From: an uncultured Clostridia bacterium
Lineage (GTDB): Bacteria > Bacillota > Clostridia > Christensenellales > UBA1242
Length of the DNA: 64,000 nt
Assembly: GCA_944383375.1 (NCBI GenBank)
Contig: CALWPG010000001.1
Coordinates: 62,001 to 126,000, forward strand
Direction: 5' to 3'
In this document: one piece after another, positions 7,222 through 16,875 of the stretch
Numbering within the stretch: position 1 is the stretch's first letter
Layout: each line of letters opens with the position of its first letter
The notes under the pieces: model-generated
The model's input: only the letters and a program-made list of their open reading frames with translations
Told to the model about the DNA's origin: nothing
Database searches by the model: none
Program-made: the position numbers and the translations under genes

Positions 7222-9402
7222 TTAGCTTAAATTTTGTGGATCGATTTCCACAAAGACACTGACTTTGTTGTATTTGTCACAAATTTTATAAATTTTATCT
7301 ATAATCTCATTTTCATGAGTGTGTTTTATTCTCATCAATATTTGATATCTTATATTATTCTTTATTTTCCTAATTGGACTTTTCATCGCATCCAAATAAA
7401 CGAAATCTTCCAAATATTCATCTCTAAGGTGCTTAATATCATTATAACACAATTTTGTGGTTTCGCGAACAATTTCTTCGTTTTGTGAAGAAAAAAGCAA
7501 TCTAAGAATGGTAGTAAACGGTGGAAACATTGTGTTTTTTCTGATGTTAAGTTCCTTGTCAAAAAAGCTTTTATAGTCATAATTAGCTATAAACCTATAA
7601 GCATAGTGTCTTGGGGCGTATGTTTGCAGAATAACTTTACCCTCCACTTTATCCCTTCCAGCACGACCGCTCATCTGAGTTATAAGTTCAAAAGTCTTTT
7701 CCGTGCTTTTATAGTCAGTGTGGTAAAGGCTTTGATCAGCATCTATGATACCAACTAAAGTGACATCTGAAAAGTCGTGGCCTTTTGCTATCATTTGAGT
7801 GCCAACCAAAATACCTGGTTTGGATTTCCCAAATTCCGATAATATTCTTTGATAGGCATTTTTGGTGCGTGTCGTATCATTATCCATTTGAAAAATTGGC
7901 ACATCTTTATACATTTCCTTAAGTGCGCTAACCACCTGTTCTGTGCCAATTGCACCATTCCTTATTGCAGTACTTTTGCACTGAGGACAGATAGTTAAAG
8001 CCTTAAATCTTTTTCCACAATAATGACATTTTAATTTGTCCTCTTTTTTATGATAAACCAAAGTAACATCACAGTCAGTACATTTTGCTACATAACCACA
8101 ATTCGTGCATCGCATAAAAGAACTGTAACCTCGCCTGTTAATGAATAGCATTGCCTGATGTTTTTCTTTGATGCATTTGTCAAGTTCAAATAATAGAGCA
8201 CTAGAAAACATGCCAGTATTGCCATTTCTGATTTCACTAAGCATATCAACAATTTGAATTTTGGGCATTGGCTTATCATTGATACGTTTAGGAAGTTCTA
8301 AGAGTTTATATTCACCACTAAGTGCTTTTTGATAAGATGCAATATCTGGAGTGGCACTGGCAAGTACTAAAGGACAGTTGTTATACTCGCTCCTAAATTT
8401 TGCTATATGCAATGTATTATATCTTGGATTTGATTCACTAATATAACTTGTCTCGTGTTCTTCATCAATGATGATCACTCCAAGATTTTTTACAGGTGCA
8501 AAAATAGCTGATCTGGCCCCAACAACTATATGTGCTTCACCAAACAAAACCCGCCTCCACTCATCAAATCGCTCACCTACGCTCAATCCACTATGTAAGA
8601 TTGCTACATTGTTACCAAATCTTGCACGAAAATTAGATAAAACTTGCGGAGTCAAAGAAATTTCGGGTACCAACATTATAGCATTCTTACCATTTTGAAC
8701 TACTTTTTCAATAACTGACATATATACTTCCGTTTTTCCACTTCCAGTGACTCCAAATAAAAGAGAAATTGAATTATCGGAGATAATTTCGTCAACTGCC
8801 CTTTGTTGAAGTGGTGTCAATTTATGCTTTTGACACTGAATGTCAATTGATGGGGGAGTTCGTTTTTCTTCAATTTTTTCTTGCCTCAAAATTCCATTCT
8901 CAATTAACTTTGAGACAGCTGATTGAGTAAATTTTGAGACCAATTCACTTTTTAGATATGACTGATTTGGCTTGATGTATTCGCATAATGCCAGTAAGTT
9001 TTTTGCATTACTTCTTACGGTTTTTTTGAATTTTTGTGGATCGCCACTAACAATTATATAGGTTTTTACAAGAGGTTTTACATTCTCGCTTCTAAGTTGG
9101 GCAGGAATGAAAAGCCTAAGACAATCGACAAAGCGTAGATGATATTTTTTTACCATAAAATGCATAATTTCAATATGTTCAGGTAAAATCAATGGATAAT
9201 CATCTACAGTGGAAATAATGTTTTTAAGTTTTTCTTCATCTACGGTTGTTTCCTGTTTTAAATTAATTACAAAACCCTGAATATTTCTCTTACCAAATGG
9301 AACAATTACCCTCTGCCCCACGGTCACGTCCTCAGATGCGTAGTAATCAAAAATTTTATCAACCATACTGTTTGTAATGTCAACAATTACTTCTGCAATC
9401 AT
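7222..9402 (-). CDS. priA: Primosomal replication-restart helicase PriA
   Basis: A 726-aa superfamily 2 helicase that reloads the replisome at stalled forks. N-terminal fork-binding domain, then Walker A GVTGSGKTEVY, DEEH (Walker B), SATPDI, and an insertion of eight zinc-binding cysteines (CTNCGYVAKCTDC, then CHYC and CPQC), followed by QMSGRAGRDKVEG. I prefer the ATG at 9402 (MIAEVIVDI), where the family alignment begins; an ATG six codons upstream is possible. Neither has a visible ribosome site. Confidence 0.95.
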   Translation of the reverse strand: MIAEVIVDITNSMVDKIFDYYASEDVTVGQRVIVPFGKRNIQGFVINLKQETTVDEEKLKNIISTVDDYPLILPEHIEIMHFMVKKYHLRFVDCLRLFIPAQLRSENVKPLVKTYIIVSGDPQKFKKTVRSNAKNLLALCEYIKPNQSYLKSELVSKFTQSAVSKLIENGILRQEKIEEKRTPPSIDIQCQKHKLTPLQQRAVDEIISDNSISLLFGVTGSGKTEVYMSVIEKVVQNGKNAIMLVPEISLTPQVLSNFRARFGNNVAILHSGLSVGERFDEWRRVLFGEAHIVVGARSAIFAPVKNLGVIIIDEEHETSYISESNPRYNTLHIAKFRSEYNNCPLVLASATPDIASYQKALSGEYKLLELPKRINDKPMPKIQIVDMLSEIRNGNTGMFSSALLFELDKCIKEKHQAMLFINRRGYSSFMRCTNCGYVAKCTDCDVTLVYHKKEDKLKCHYCGKRFKALTICPQCKSTAIRNGAIGTEQVVSALKEMYKDVPIFQMDNDTTRTKNAYQRILSEFGKSKPGILVGTQMIAKGHDFSDVTLVGIIDADQSLYHTDYKSTEKTFELITQMSGRAGRDKVEGKVILQTYAPRHYAYRFIANYDYKSFFDKELNIRKNTMFPPFTTILRLLFSSQNEEIVRETTKLCYNDIKHLRDEYLEDFVYLDAMKSPIRKIKNNIRYQILMRIKHTHENEIIDKIYKICDKYNKVSVFVEIDPQNLS

Positions 9403-9445
9403 AGAACAATAATAACACATTAAATAAAGAAAAAAAACATATAAA

Positions 9446-9471
9446 TAAAAAAATCCTCAAAACAGAGGATT
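9446..9471 (-). terminator. Terminator after rpoZ
   Basis: Minus strand ATCCTC / GAGGAT stem with a 6-nt loop and a T7 tract; the rpoZ stop codon touches the stem. It separates rpoZ from priA. Confidence 0.8.
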
Positions 9472-9673
9472 ATTTTACATCATCACTGGAGACAATAAGG
9501 CCTTCATATATTTCATCAGCGGCCATGCTTATTGCTTTTTTATCACTTTTTTCTATTTCAGCAGGAATGCGTTTTTCAAGTTCTTTAGCACGCTTTGCCA
9601 TTACGCAACAAAGCTTGTACTTATTGCCATCCATTTTTTTAACCAATTCATCGATTGGTGGTTCATTCATCAT
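9470..9673 (-). CDS. rpoZ: RNA polymerase omega subunit
   Basis: A 67-aa protein with the omega core NKYKLCCVMAKRAKEL and the downstream KKAISMAADEIYEG, which helps assemble and stabilise beta'. The start is one of two adjacent ATG codons (9671-9673 or 9668-9670) with GAGGTG seven bases upstream of the first. rpoZ next to priA is usual in Firmicutes (gmk-rpoZ-coaBC-priA); gmk and coaBC are not here. Confidence 0.9.
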   Translation of the reverse strand: MMNEPPIDELVKKMDGNKYKLCCVMAKRAKELEKRIPAEIEKSDKKAISMAADEIYEGLIVSSDDVK

Positions 9674-9743
9674 AATCAATCACCTCATTTTTGAAAAATC
9701 TAGACAAGTATATCACATAATTAACTTTTTGTGAATATTTTTT

Positions 9744-11693
9744 TTATAATTTTAACATTTTTTTAAATTGCGTCTCGTCAATTATTTCAATTCCTAAGTT
9801 TTGCGCTTTAATAAGTTTGCTTCCCGCCTCCTTTCCAGCAAGGACATAGCTTGTTTTTTTGCTTACGGACGAGGAGGTTTGTCCACCATTTTTTTCTATC
9901 AATGATGTCGCCTCTTGACGTGTGAAATCTTCAAGTGTTCCAGTTAGCACAAAAGTTTTATCTTCAAAGATTCCACTATTACTTCCATGTCCACTGTTGT
10001 TGGTGATTTTAATGCCAAGATTTAATAGTTCATCAATCATTTTTATATTTTGTTCATTTGAAAAATACTCGACGATACTGTGTGCGACCACCTCACCAAT
10101 ATCTCTTATTTTTGCCAAATCTTCTTCTTTTGCTTTTATTAAATCATCTAGTGTTTTATAATATTTGGATAAATCCTTTGCCGTTTTTATGCCAACATTT
10201 AAAATACTTAGTGCATATATAAAATTGCTAAGTTCTACTTCTTTGCTTTTTTGAATTGCCGAAAGTAAATTTTGTGCTTTTTTTTGTTTAAATAGTGGTA
10301 ATGTTAAAAGATCATCATATGTCAATTTATACAAATCGGCCGGAGATTTAACGAGACCTTTTTCATAAAGCAAATTTGAAGTACTATCTCTAAAACCCTC
10401 AATGTTCATTGCGTCTCTACTAGCAAAATGGGTAATGCGATCTATAATTTGTTCAGGACAATTTTGTGTATTTGGACAAAAATCCAATGCCCCAATGTGC
10501 ACAAGTTTTGTGCCACAACTAGGACAATTCTGAGGAGGATCTATCTTTATTGATCCCTCAAGTTCTTGAGCTAGTCCCATAATTTCTGGAATAACTTCGT
10601 TACTTCTGCGTACAAAAACTCTTGAACCTATTGAAATATTTTTACGCAATATATCCATATAATTATTGAGCGTAGCACGATATATAGTAGCACCACTTAA
10701 ATTCACGGGCTCAATCAAAGCAATTGGCGTCACTTTTCCTGTTCTACCAACCTGCCATATAACATCTTTAAGTATTGTAGTTAACTCTTGCGCTTCGAAC
10801 TTATATGCCATTGCCCATTTAGGAAATTTTGATGTGTATCCAAACTCATCTCTTATTTTAATTTGATTTATTTTGACAACCATACCATCTATTAGAATAT
10901 CTAAATTATTTTTGTTGTCATCTACATTTTTGATTTCTTGAATTATGGACTGTGGTGTTTTAAATAATTTATATGGAGAAATCAAAAAACCATTTTGTTT
11001 CAAAAATTCAAACATTTCAACCTGAGTTAAAAAACTTTTCCCTTCTGCATAAAGAATATTGTAACAATACCAATCCAAATTCCGTTTTGCCGTTTCGCGT
11101 GGATCTAAATTTCTTATGGCACCACTTACTGCGTTCCTAGCATTCTTTAGTGCGTCTTGTGGATATCTTTGGTTAAATTTCTTTAAATTTGATAACGTTA
11201 TCATTCCTTCGCCCTGAACAATAAGCTCTCCTTTAAACGGAATGGACAAAGGTACACTTTTAATAGTTTTTACCTGAAGTGTTACGTCTTCGCCAACAAT
11301 TCCATTACCTCTAGTCGCACATGAAACAAGTAACCCATTATTGTAAGTACAAACTATTGTCAAGCCATCAAATTTATATTCAAGTGTAAAATCGACATTG
11401 GGTTCTTCTTCCAAAGCATCTTGTATCCATTTGTTTAACCCTTCAGTTGACTGGCACTTATCCAAACTATAAAGGCGCATCTTGTGTGTAACTTTGGTAA
11501 AATTGGACAAAACAGTATCACCTACTCTGTTTGTTGGAGAATTTGGTAATACTATTCCCAATTTTTTTTCCAAGTCCTGCAATTGATCATATAATTTGTC
11601 ATATTCAGCATCAGAAATAATAGGTTTATCTAATACATAATAATGATAAGCATAATTATTTAGCAATTCTACCAATTTTTGCATTTCTTCCAT
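9744..11693 (-). CDS. ligA: NAD-dependent DNA ligase LigA
   Basis: A 649-aa ligase. Seen in order: Ia domain (YHYYVLDKPIISDAEYD), adenylation motif EYKFDGL with the nucleotide-accepting lysine, ATRGNGIVGEDVT, OB domain, a four-Cys zinc finger (CPSC ... CPNTQNCPEQ), helix-hairpin-helix repeats, and a C-terminal BRCT domain (GIFEDKTFVLTGTLEDF). Start ATG with GAGGT upstream. It lies eight bases after pcrA, the conserved pcrA-ligA pair. Confidence 0.97.
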   Translation of the reverse strand: MEEMQKLVELLNNYAYHYYVLDKPIISDAEYDKLYDQLQDLEKKLGIVLPNSPTNRVGDTVLSNFTKVTHKMRLYSLDKCQSTEGLNKWIQDALEEEPNVDFTLEYKFDGLTIVCTYNNGLLVSCATRGNGIVGEDVTLQVKTIKSVPLSIPFKGELIVQGEGMITLSNLKKFNQRYPQDALKNARNAVSGAIRNLDPRETAKRNLDWYCYNILYAEGKSFLTQVEMFEFLKQNGFLISPYKLFKTPQSIIQEIKNVDDNKNNLDILIDGMVVKINQIKIRDEFGYTSKFPKWAMAYKFEAQELTTILKDVIWQVGRTGKVTPIALIEPVNLSGATIYRATLNNYMDILRKNISIGSRVFVRRSNEVIPEIMGLAQELEGSIKIDPPQNCPSCGTKLVHIGALDFCPNTQNCPEQIIDRITHFASRDAMNIEGFRDSTSNLLYEKGLVKSPADLYKLTYDDLLTLPLFKQKKAQNLLSAIQKSKEVELSNFIYALSILNVGIKTAKDLSKYYKTLDDLIKAKEEDLAKIRDIGEVVAHSIVEYFSNEQNIKMIDELLNLGIKITNNSGHGSNSGIFEDKTFVLTGTLEDFTRQEATSLIEKNGGQTSSSVSKKTSYVLAGKEAGSKLIKAQNLGIEIIDETQFKKMLKL

Positions 11694-11701
11694 AATTTAC
11701 C

Positions 11702-13897
11702 TCAAGATATAATTTGCAATGGTGCTATTTCAAGTATCAATGTTTTTTTACCAAAGTTTTCAAAGACAATTTCTGCACAAACCCCGTCATCCACTATGTC
11801 AACTATCTCACCTTTGCCGAACTTAGGATGTTCAACTATTTGCCCGATTTTATAAACTGATGTATCTTTTTTCTGTCTATCTTCATTTTTTGCAACAATG
11901 TAATTGGGTGTAGAAGTTGAACTAAATATCGGCTGTTTTTCAATATATTTATTGGCTTTTGGCAAGTTTATAAAACTATGATAATCATATTTTTTTTGTG
12001 TAGTTGGTAATTGAATGTCCATCTCATCCAAAAATCTACTAGCTTTAGTATAAGATCTCTTGCCATGAAGATATCTTGTCTGTGCGTATGACAAAAATAT
12101 CCTTTCTTTTGCTCGTGTCAAAGCTACATACATAAGTCTACGTTCTTCCTCTAAATCTTTTTGGCTATCATAAGCTCTAGATATTGGGAAAATTCCATCT
12201 TCCAACCCAATGATGAACACGACCTTAAATTCAAGACCTTTAACGGAATGAATAGTCGACAATGTTACTGTTTCATCTCCTATATAATCAATATCCGCTT
12301 CCATAGTAATACTTTCAAGATAATCTGACAGTGTAGCATTTCCATTAGCTTTTTCGAACTCACCAACTGAATTGACAAAAACGTCTATGTTCATTAGCTT
12401 TTCGGTATTTTCATCATTTTGCTCCATGTAGGCACTTCTGATATTGAATTTATCTATAACAGACTCAGTAAATTCTTGAAGAGACAAGACATTTTTGCTT
12501 TCGTATAACGAATTATAAACTTCTATAAAAGGTTTGATTTTCGTTGACAATTGGTGATTTTCATTACTGTTTCCAGCAAGCCTCTTCATCGCATTGATTA
12601 ATCCAAGATCATTGTCCTTAGCATATTCTCTAAGTTTAAGAATTGCACCGTCGCCTATTCCACGTCTAGGAAAATTTATAACTCTTAAAAGAGCAGTTTC
12701 ATCATTTGGATTTGTGAATATTCTTAAATAGCTTATCAAATTTTTAATTTCTTGTCTTTCATAAAACTTGAATCCCCCATATATCCGATAAGGTATGTTA
12801 TAATTTAATAACTTTTGTTCAAGAGGCAAAGACAGCGCATTCATTCTCATAAGAACGGCAAAATCGCTCAGTTTATAGTCCCCATTATTAAGCATAGCCC
12901 AAATTTTGGATACTACAGATTCAGCTTCATTTTGTTCATCATAATATCTGTTAAATTCAATATTCTTTCCTTGTTCATTTGAAGTCCAAAGGACTTTATC
13001 AAACCTTTCAAAATTATTAGAGATCAATTTGTTAGCCGTTTCAAGGATTGTCTTTGTACTCCTATAATTTTGCTCCAACTTAAAAACTTTCACAGGCGCA
13101 AAGTCGTTTTTGAAATTAAAAATATTTTCGAAGTTGGCACCACGCCAAGTATATATACACTGATCCTCATCTCCAACAACAAAAATGTTTTTATGAACTT
13201 TTGACAACAGTCTTACAATGTCATATTGAATTTTGTTCGTATCTTGAAATTCATCAACAAAAATATATTCAAACCTGATGGAATAATAATCCAAAACTTT
13301 AGGATAGCTAACAAGCAATTGATAGGCATTTGACAAAATATGGTCAAAATCCATTGCGTTGTTTCTTTTTAAAGCTTTTTCATACTCTATATATACTTTG
13401 TAGGAATCGCTTTCATCACGTCTTGAATTTTTTACATAAGTTTCAATATCTATGTTGTGATTTTGGCAAATGCTAATAACAGTTGTATAGTGCTTGTAGT
13501 CATCCAATGGTAAAGATAAATCAGTTATCACCATTTTTAGGAGTTTTTCACTGTCTTTCTCGTCATAAATGGAAAAATCTGATGTGTATCCATCCAACAG
13601 TGAAACATTTTCTCTAAGCATCTTTAAACACATAGAGTGAAATGTGGAGATCCAAATTTCGTTTCTTACACCAAGCATGTCAAAAATACGCGTTTTCATT
13701 TCGTTTGCTGCTTTGTTTGTAAACGTTATTGCAAGTATATTTTCCGGATTTACATTTTCATTTTTTATTAAATATGCAATACAATGCGTCAATAGTTTAG
13801 TTTTTCCGCTGCCTGCTCCAGCTGTCACCAAAACAGCACCCTTAATATTTAAGAGTGCCTGCCTTTGTGCTTCATTAAGCTCAGATAAAATATCCAT
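11702..13897 (-). CDS. pcrA: ATP-dependent DNA helicase PcrA/UvrD
   Basis: A 731-aa superfamily 1 3'-5' helicase used in repair and rolling-circle replication. Motifs: LNEAQRQALL (Q motif), VTAGAGSGKTKLL (Walker A), ITFTNKAANEMK (Ia), VDEFQDTNKIQYD (II), VGDEDQCIYTWRGA (III), LEQNYRST (IV), TIHSVKGLEF (V) and YVALTRAKERIFL (VI). The C-terminal GQIVEHPKFGKGEIVDI is the Tudor-like domain that contacts RNA polymerase in PcrA. The gene is followed directly by ligA. Confidence 0.97.
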   Translation of the reverse strand: MDILSELNEAQRQALLNIKGAVLVTAGAGSGKTKLLTHCIAYLIKNENVNPENILAITFTNKAANEMKTRIFDMLGVRNEIWISTFHSMCLKMLRENVSLLDGYTSDFSIYDEKDSEKLLKMVITDLSLPLDDYKHYTTVISICQNHNIDIETYVKNSRRDESDSYKVYIEYEKALKRNNAMDFDHILSNAYQLLVSYPKVLDYYSIRFEYIFVDEFQDTNKIQYDIVRLLSKVHKNIFVVGDEDQCIYTWRGANFENIFNFKNDFAPVKVFKLEQNYRSTKTILETANKLISNNFERFDKVLWTSNEQGKNIEFNRYYDEQNEAESVVSKIWAMLNNGDYKLSDFAVLMRMNALSLPLEQKLLNYNIPYRIYGGFKFYERQEIKNLISYLRIFTNPNDETALLRVINFPRRGIGDGAILKLREYAKDNDLGLINAMKRLAGNSNENHQLSTKIKPFIEVYNSLYESKNVLSLQEFTESVIDKFNIRSAYMEQNDENTEKLMNIDVFVNSVGEFEKANGNATLSDYLESITMEADIDYIGDETVTLSTIHSVKGLEFKVVFIIGLEDGIFPISRAYDSQKDLEEERRLMYVALTRAKERIFLSYAQTRYLHGKRSYTKASRFLDEMDIQLPTTQKKYDYHSFINLPKANKYIEKQPIFSSTSTPNYIVAKNEDRQKKDTSVYKIGQIVEHPKFGKGEIVDIVDDGVCAEIVFENFGKKTLILEIAPLQIIS

Positions 13898-13939
13898 GTG
13901 TTAATTATATCATAGTATACAACATAAATCAAAGTTTTT

Positions 13940-14245
13940 TTAATTGACTTGTTTTAGTTTTTCATGTTCATACCTATTTTTAAGCTGTCTATATTTATCA
14001 GCCAAAGAAAAGAAATATCTTTCTCTTTGTTCAAGCGAAAGTGATTTGTAATATTTAACATCAATTAATTCTGCCAACGGATTCGTGCATCCATTGTCAA
14101 TTGTTTGTTTAACCTTCAAATATAACTTATCATCATCTTTATCTATGTCGATGGTTTTGACATTTTGTCTTGAATTTAAGTCTTTACCTCTTAACCTATT
14201 TTTTGCTTGTTGTGCCATAAATTTTAAAATATCTCTACCTTCCAT
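13940..14245 (-). CDS. Conserved-looking hypothetical protein, 101 aa
   Basis: A 101-aa soluble, charged protein I do not recognise. The N-terminal half is basic (QQAKNRLRGKD), the C-terminal half is probably helical (LSLEQRERYFFSLADKYRQLKNRYEHEK). The start is convincing: ATG with AAGGAG seven bases upstream, and a promoter lies just before it. It ends 43 bases before pcrA and could be co-transcribed with pcrA-ligA. No signal peptide or membrane segment. Confidence 0.75.
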   Translation of the reverse strand: MEGRDILKFMAQQAKNRLRGKDLNSRQNVKTIDIDKDDDKLYLKVKQTIDNGCTNPLAELIDVKYYKSLSLEQRERYFFSLADKYRQLKNRYEHEKLKQVN

Positions 14246-14268
14246 AATATCTCCTTAACCACAAAGAT

Positions 14269-14313
14269 ATTATAACAAAGATACAAAATATAGCCTACTG
14301 CAAAATTTGTCAA
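14269..14313 (-). promoter_or_regulatory. Promoter region before the 101-aa gene
   Basis: Two overlapping possibilities on the minus strand: TTGACA (14308-14313) with a 17-bp spacer to TATTTT (14285-14290), and nearer the gene an extended -10 TGTTATAAT (TATAAT at 14269-14274). Either would read into 13940-14245 and pcrA-ligA. Confidence 0.55.
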
Positions 14314-14338
14314 TTTTTAACTATTTTGGTCGAATTTA

Positions 14339-16471
14339 TCAGTCCTTTATCAGAGATAATATATAGTCAAAATATCGCTCCTCTACCCCACCCAAACTCA
14401 AACTTTGAGATTTAATAGTTATATATTTTTGTTGATCTCTCATGACCTCACTAAGCCTATAAAAACGAATGCTGTCAAGCGTAGCAACCGGTGAGATTGT
14501 AGTTATAGGCTTTTGAAATGAAATCTCAACAAGTAAATTTAAAATATTGTTCTCACAAACCATAGAGGTGAATTGAACTTCTCCATCTTTTATGTTAGGA
14601 ACAAAACCGTGGTTTTTTAAATGTTTAACGAATTCAGCACCATCCACAATTGTTCCAACAAAATTTCCAACCGACATGCTTGCGCGATTGAAATCTCTGA
14701 TATCAATCTTACTTCGGCGAAATTGTTCAAATAGTGCATTTTCTAGTTTGAGATTGATGTTTTCAAATCTTTCGTCAAGATCTAAAGTATGCACCAAACT
14801 AACAACAACATCATCTCCCTCTTGTCGGTTTCCATATATGTAAACAATATCCTGATTTTTCACCAAAAATATAGAATACAATTTACCTTGTTTGTATTCA
14901 CCAAAAACCAGCCTGTTTGCAAACATATTAAAAATCTTATGATAGATAAACAGTTTGTTAAACATTTCCTTTGAGTATGTTCTGTGAGAAATAAAATTAT
15001 TATACAATCTTTGCACTTCTTTTTCTATCTCATTATCACTGAGAACTTCCGGCAATATTAAGTCTTTGATTTCTTCAACATTGCGTTTATTGCTAACAGA
15101 ATAAATTTTGATATATTCTTCAATGTTGACCTTAAAGTTATTAAATTGCTGCAATCTCTTTAACATTTCTATAAAGTTTGGTTTTTGAGCATAGCAAAGA
15201 CACAGAGTTAAATAATTCGCCTCTTTTGACCTACTAAGTTTGTATAGTGCATATAAAAACTCAAAAACCTTGCGCTCAAACAAGCCATTTGAAAATAAAG
15301 CAAACATTCTGACACACCATTTGCTAGAAAGAATATCCTCATTTTTACAATGTTTATCAAAAAGTTTTTCCACAAAAGAATTTAAACTACTTTCGTCGAA
15401 TACATCATATAAAGATTTTAAACTAGAAAGATTAAGTAAATTTTTTTCTTCTTTAAAAATATCAATTAAATAAGTTTTATCAATTGCATTTGCCTCTTTT
15501 CCACTTTTAAAAATAAGTGGTAAGTTTTCAAATGCAATACCCAGTGTACGTTCCTGAGGTTGTTTAACTTTCCTTTTTGCAAGCACACTAAAGTGCGATT
15601 CAGTTCCAAAACTTAAAGTTTCACTAATTCCAAGCCTATGTGATAAAAACTCTTTAATTTCTTCATCTGTTTCCTCATCATATATTTTTTCTAGTCTACT
15701 GTCTACTTCTACATTGTTTTTAATTCCAGCGAGAATTTTAATGTAATGGAATCTTAACGCTCCTGAATTTGACAGATATTTATCAAAATACGAAAGTGTA
15801 TCGTTTAGATATTTTTTCAAGAAATATTCTGAATTTTCTTCACTAATATTTTTATGAGACATATCATTGAAAATTATGCTTATTCCCTTTTGTGTATTGA
15901 AAGACAAAAGTAATGTTATGTATTGCAAAATATATTGATTGCTTTCAGTCATGAAAATATCTAGTTCATCCTCGTGTTCTCTCATGTAATTTTGCATATA
16001 TTCCATAGCTATATCATGCCAAAAATACAACGGTGATTTATCTTCAAAAATGCAACTAAGAATCAATGGCAGATATAACTCACTAGCTATTTCTCCAACG
16101 ATAACAAGTTCGATAAACCTGTCAAAAAGCCTTTCTTTTATGTTGTAAGGTTTGGCCTTGCTCACATAACTCGCTCCATTGACATGACTAGCATAAAGTT
16201 TGGAAATGAATTCCATTACATATGTAAAATGATTGGCATATAGAAAAATTTTTACATAATTCATCACTGCAGGCACATAGTCATTTAACTGAAAAACAAG
16301 TTCAGCCAATTCACCCACTTTTGTTATTTCGCTAGTAAAGTTGCTGTGATTTGCTATGTATTCAAGATCAATGTCTGACATTTTGTCAAGCATAGGGGTT
16401 GAAGAAATGTCATAAGACAAAATTTCGTTTGTTTTGTTTACAAGTTGAGAATACTCTCTTAAAACTTCCAT
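14339..16471 (-). CDS. Large hypothetical protein, 710 aa
   Basis: I do not recognise this protein. It is about 710 aa, soluble by appearance (no signal peptide or clear membrane segment), with a helical N-terminal two-thirds and a C-terminal part (about 510-710) with more beta-like segments such as KLYSIFLVKNQDIVYIYGN. No P-loop, HExxH or other catalytic motif stands out. The ATG at 16471 has GGAG six bases upstream; an ATG six codons earlier falls inside the predicted -10. It lies downstream of the PycTM-like pair with a promoter between, so it may be an independent unit. Codon use resembles its neighbours. Confidence 0.8.
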   Translation of the reverse strand: MEVLREYSQLVNKTNEILSYDISSTPMLDKMSDIDLEYIANHSNFTSEITKVGELAELVFQLNDYVPAVMNYVKIFLYANHFTYVMEFISKLYASHVNGASYVSKAKPYNIKERLFDRFIELVIVGEIASELYLPLILSCIFEDKSPLYFWHDIAMEYMQNYMREHEDELDIFMTESNQYILQYITLLLSFNTQKGISIIFNDMSHKNISEENSEYFLKKYLNDTLSYFDKYLSNSGALRFHYIKILAGIKNNVEVDSRLEKIYDEETDEEIKEFLSHRLGISETLSFGTESHFSVLAKRKVKQPQERTLGIAFENLPLIFKSGKEANAIDKTYLIDIFKEEKNLLNLSSLKSLYDVFDESSLNSFVEKLFDKHCKNEDILSSKWCVRMFALFSNGLFERKVFEFLYALYKLSRSKEANYLTLCLCYAQKPNFIEMLKRLQQFNNFKVNIEEYIKIYSVSNKRNVEEIKDLILPEVLSDNEIEKEVQRLYNNFISHRTYSKEMFNKLFIYHKIFNMFANRLVFGEYKQGKLYSIFLVKNQDIVYIYGNRQEGDDVVVSLVHTLDLDERFENINLKLENALFEQFRRSKIDIRDFNRASMSVGNFVGTIVDGAEFVKHLKNHGFVPNIKDGEVQFTSMVCENNILNLLVEISFQKPITTISPVATLDSIRFYRLSEVMRDQQKYITIKSQSLSLGGVEERYFDYILSLIKD

Positions 16472-16487
16472 AAAATTCTCCATAGAC

Positions 16488-16515
16488 ATTTTATCAAAGT
16501 TTTATAAAAAAACAA
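16488..16515 (-). promoter_or_regulatory. Promoter before the 710-aa gene, extended -10
   Basis: Minus strand -35 TTGTTT (16510-16515), 16-bp spacer, -10 TAAAAT (16488-16493) preceded by TGA. The transcript would start only about 10 bases before the ATG at 16471. Confidence 0.5.
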
Positions 16516-16527
16516 AACACTTTAAAA

Positions 16528-16875
16528 TTATTTAATGGTAAATAAATATTTTAATTTCTTTCCATATTCACCATAATAGATTTTTTTATTATGAAACTCA
16601 TGTTTTAAGGTGTTATTAGAAAAACTTTCATTTATTGCATCTACTACTATAGCGTCATAATATTTTGAGCCAATGATATCATGAAGTTGTTCACAATCAA
16701 AATATTGCGCTTCTAGTGGAAAGTAATCAAACATATAATTGAGCAAAGGCTTATACTCACATCCCCCCATAAATAACAAATGCTTGTAATGACAAAAGCA
16801 AATACTAGAAATCTCATATGGAATGGGATCATCTTCAACTATACTTAAAAGCCAAAAGGTCATCATCTCAATCAT
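16528..16875 (-). CDS. Hypothetical 115-aa partner of the PycTM-like protein
   Basis: I do not recognise the family. The start is set by an ATGA overlap with the upstream gene and AGAGG nine bases before the ATG; a longer reading frame from 16914 lies inside the upstream gene. The order appears to be a strand (EISSICFCHY), helix, strand (LEAQYFDC), helix, strand (YDAIVVDA), then a basic Tyr/Lys-rich tail, which could be a small Rossmann-like or EIIB-like fold; that is inference from pattern only. Translational coupling suggests it acts together with the membrane protein encoded just before it. Confidence 0.7.
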   Translation of the reverse strand: MIEMMTFWLLSIVEDDPIPYEISSICFCHYKHLLFMGGCEYKPLLNYMFDYFPLEAQYFDCEQLHDIIGSKYYDAIVVDAINESFSNNTLKHEFHNKKIYYGEYGKKLKYLFTIK

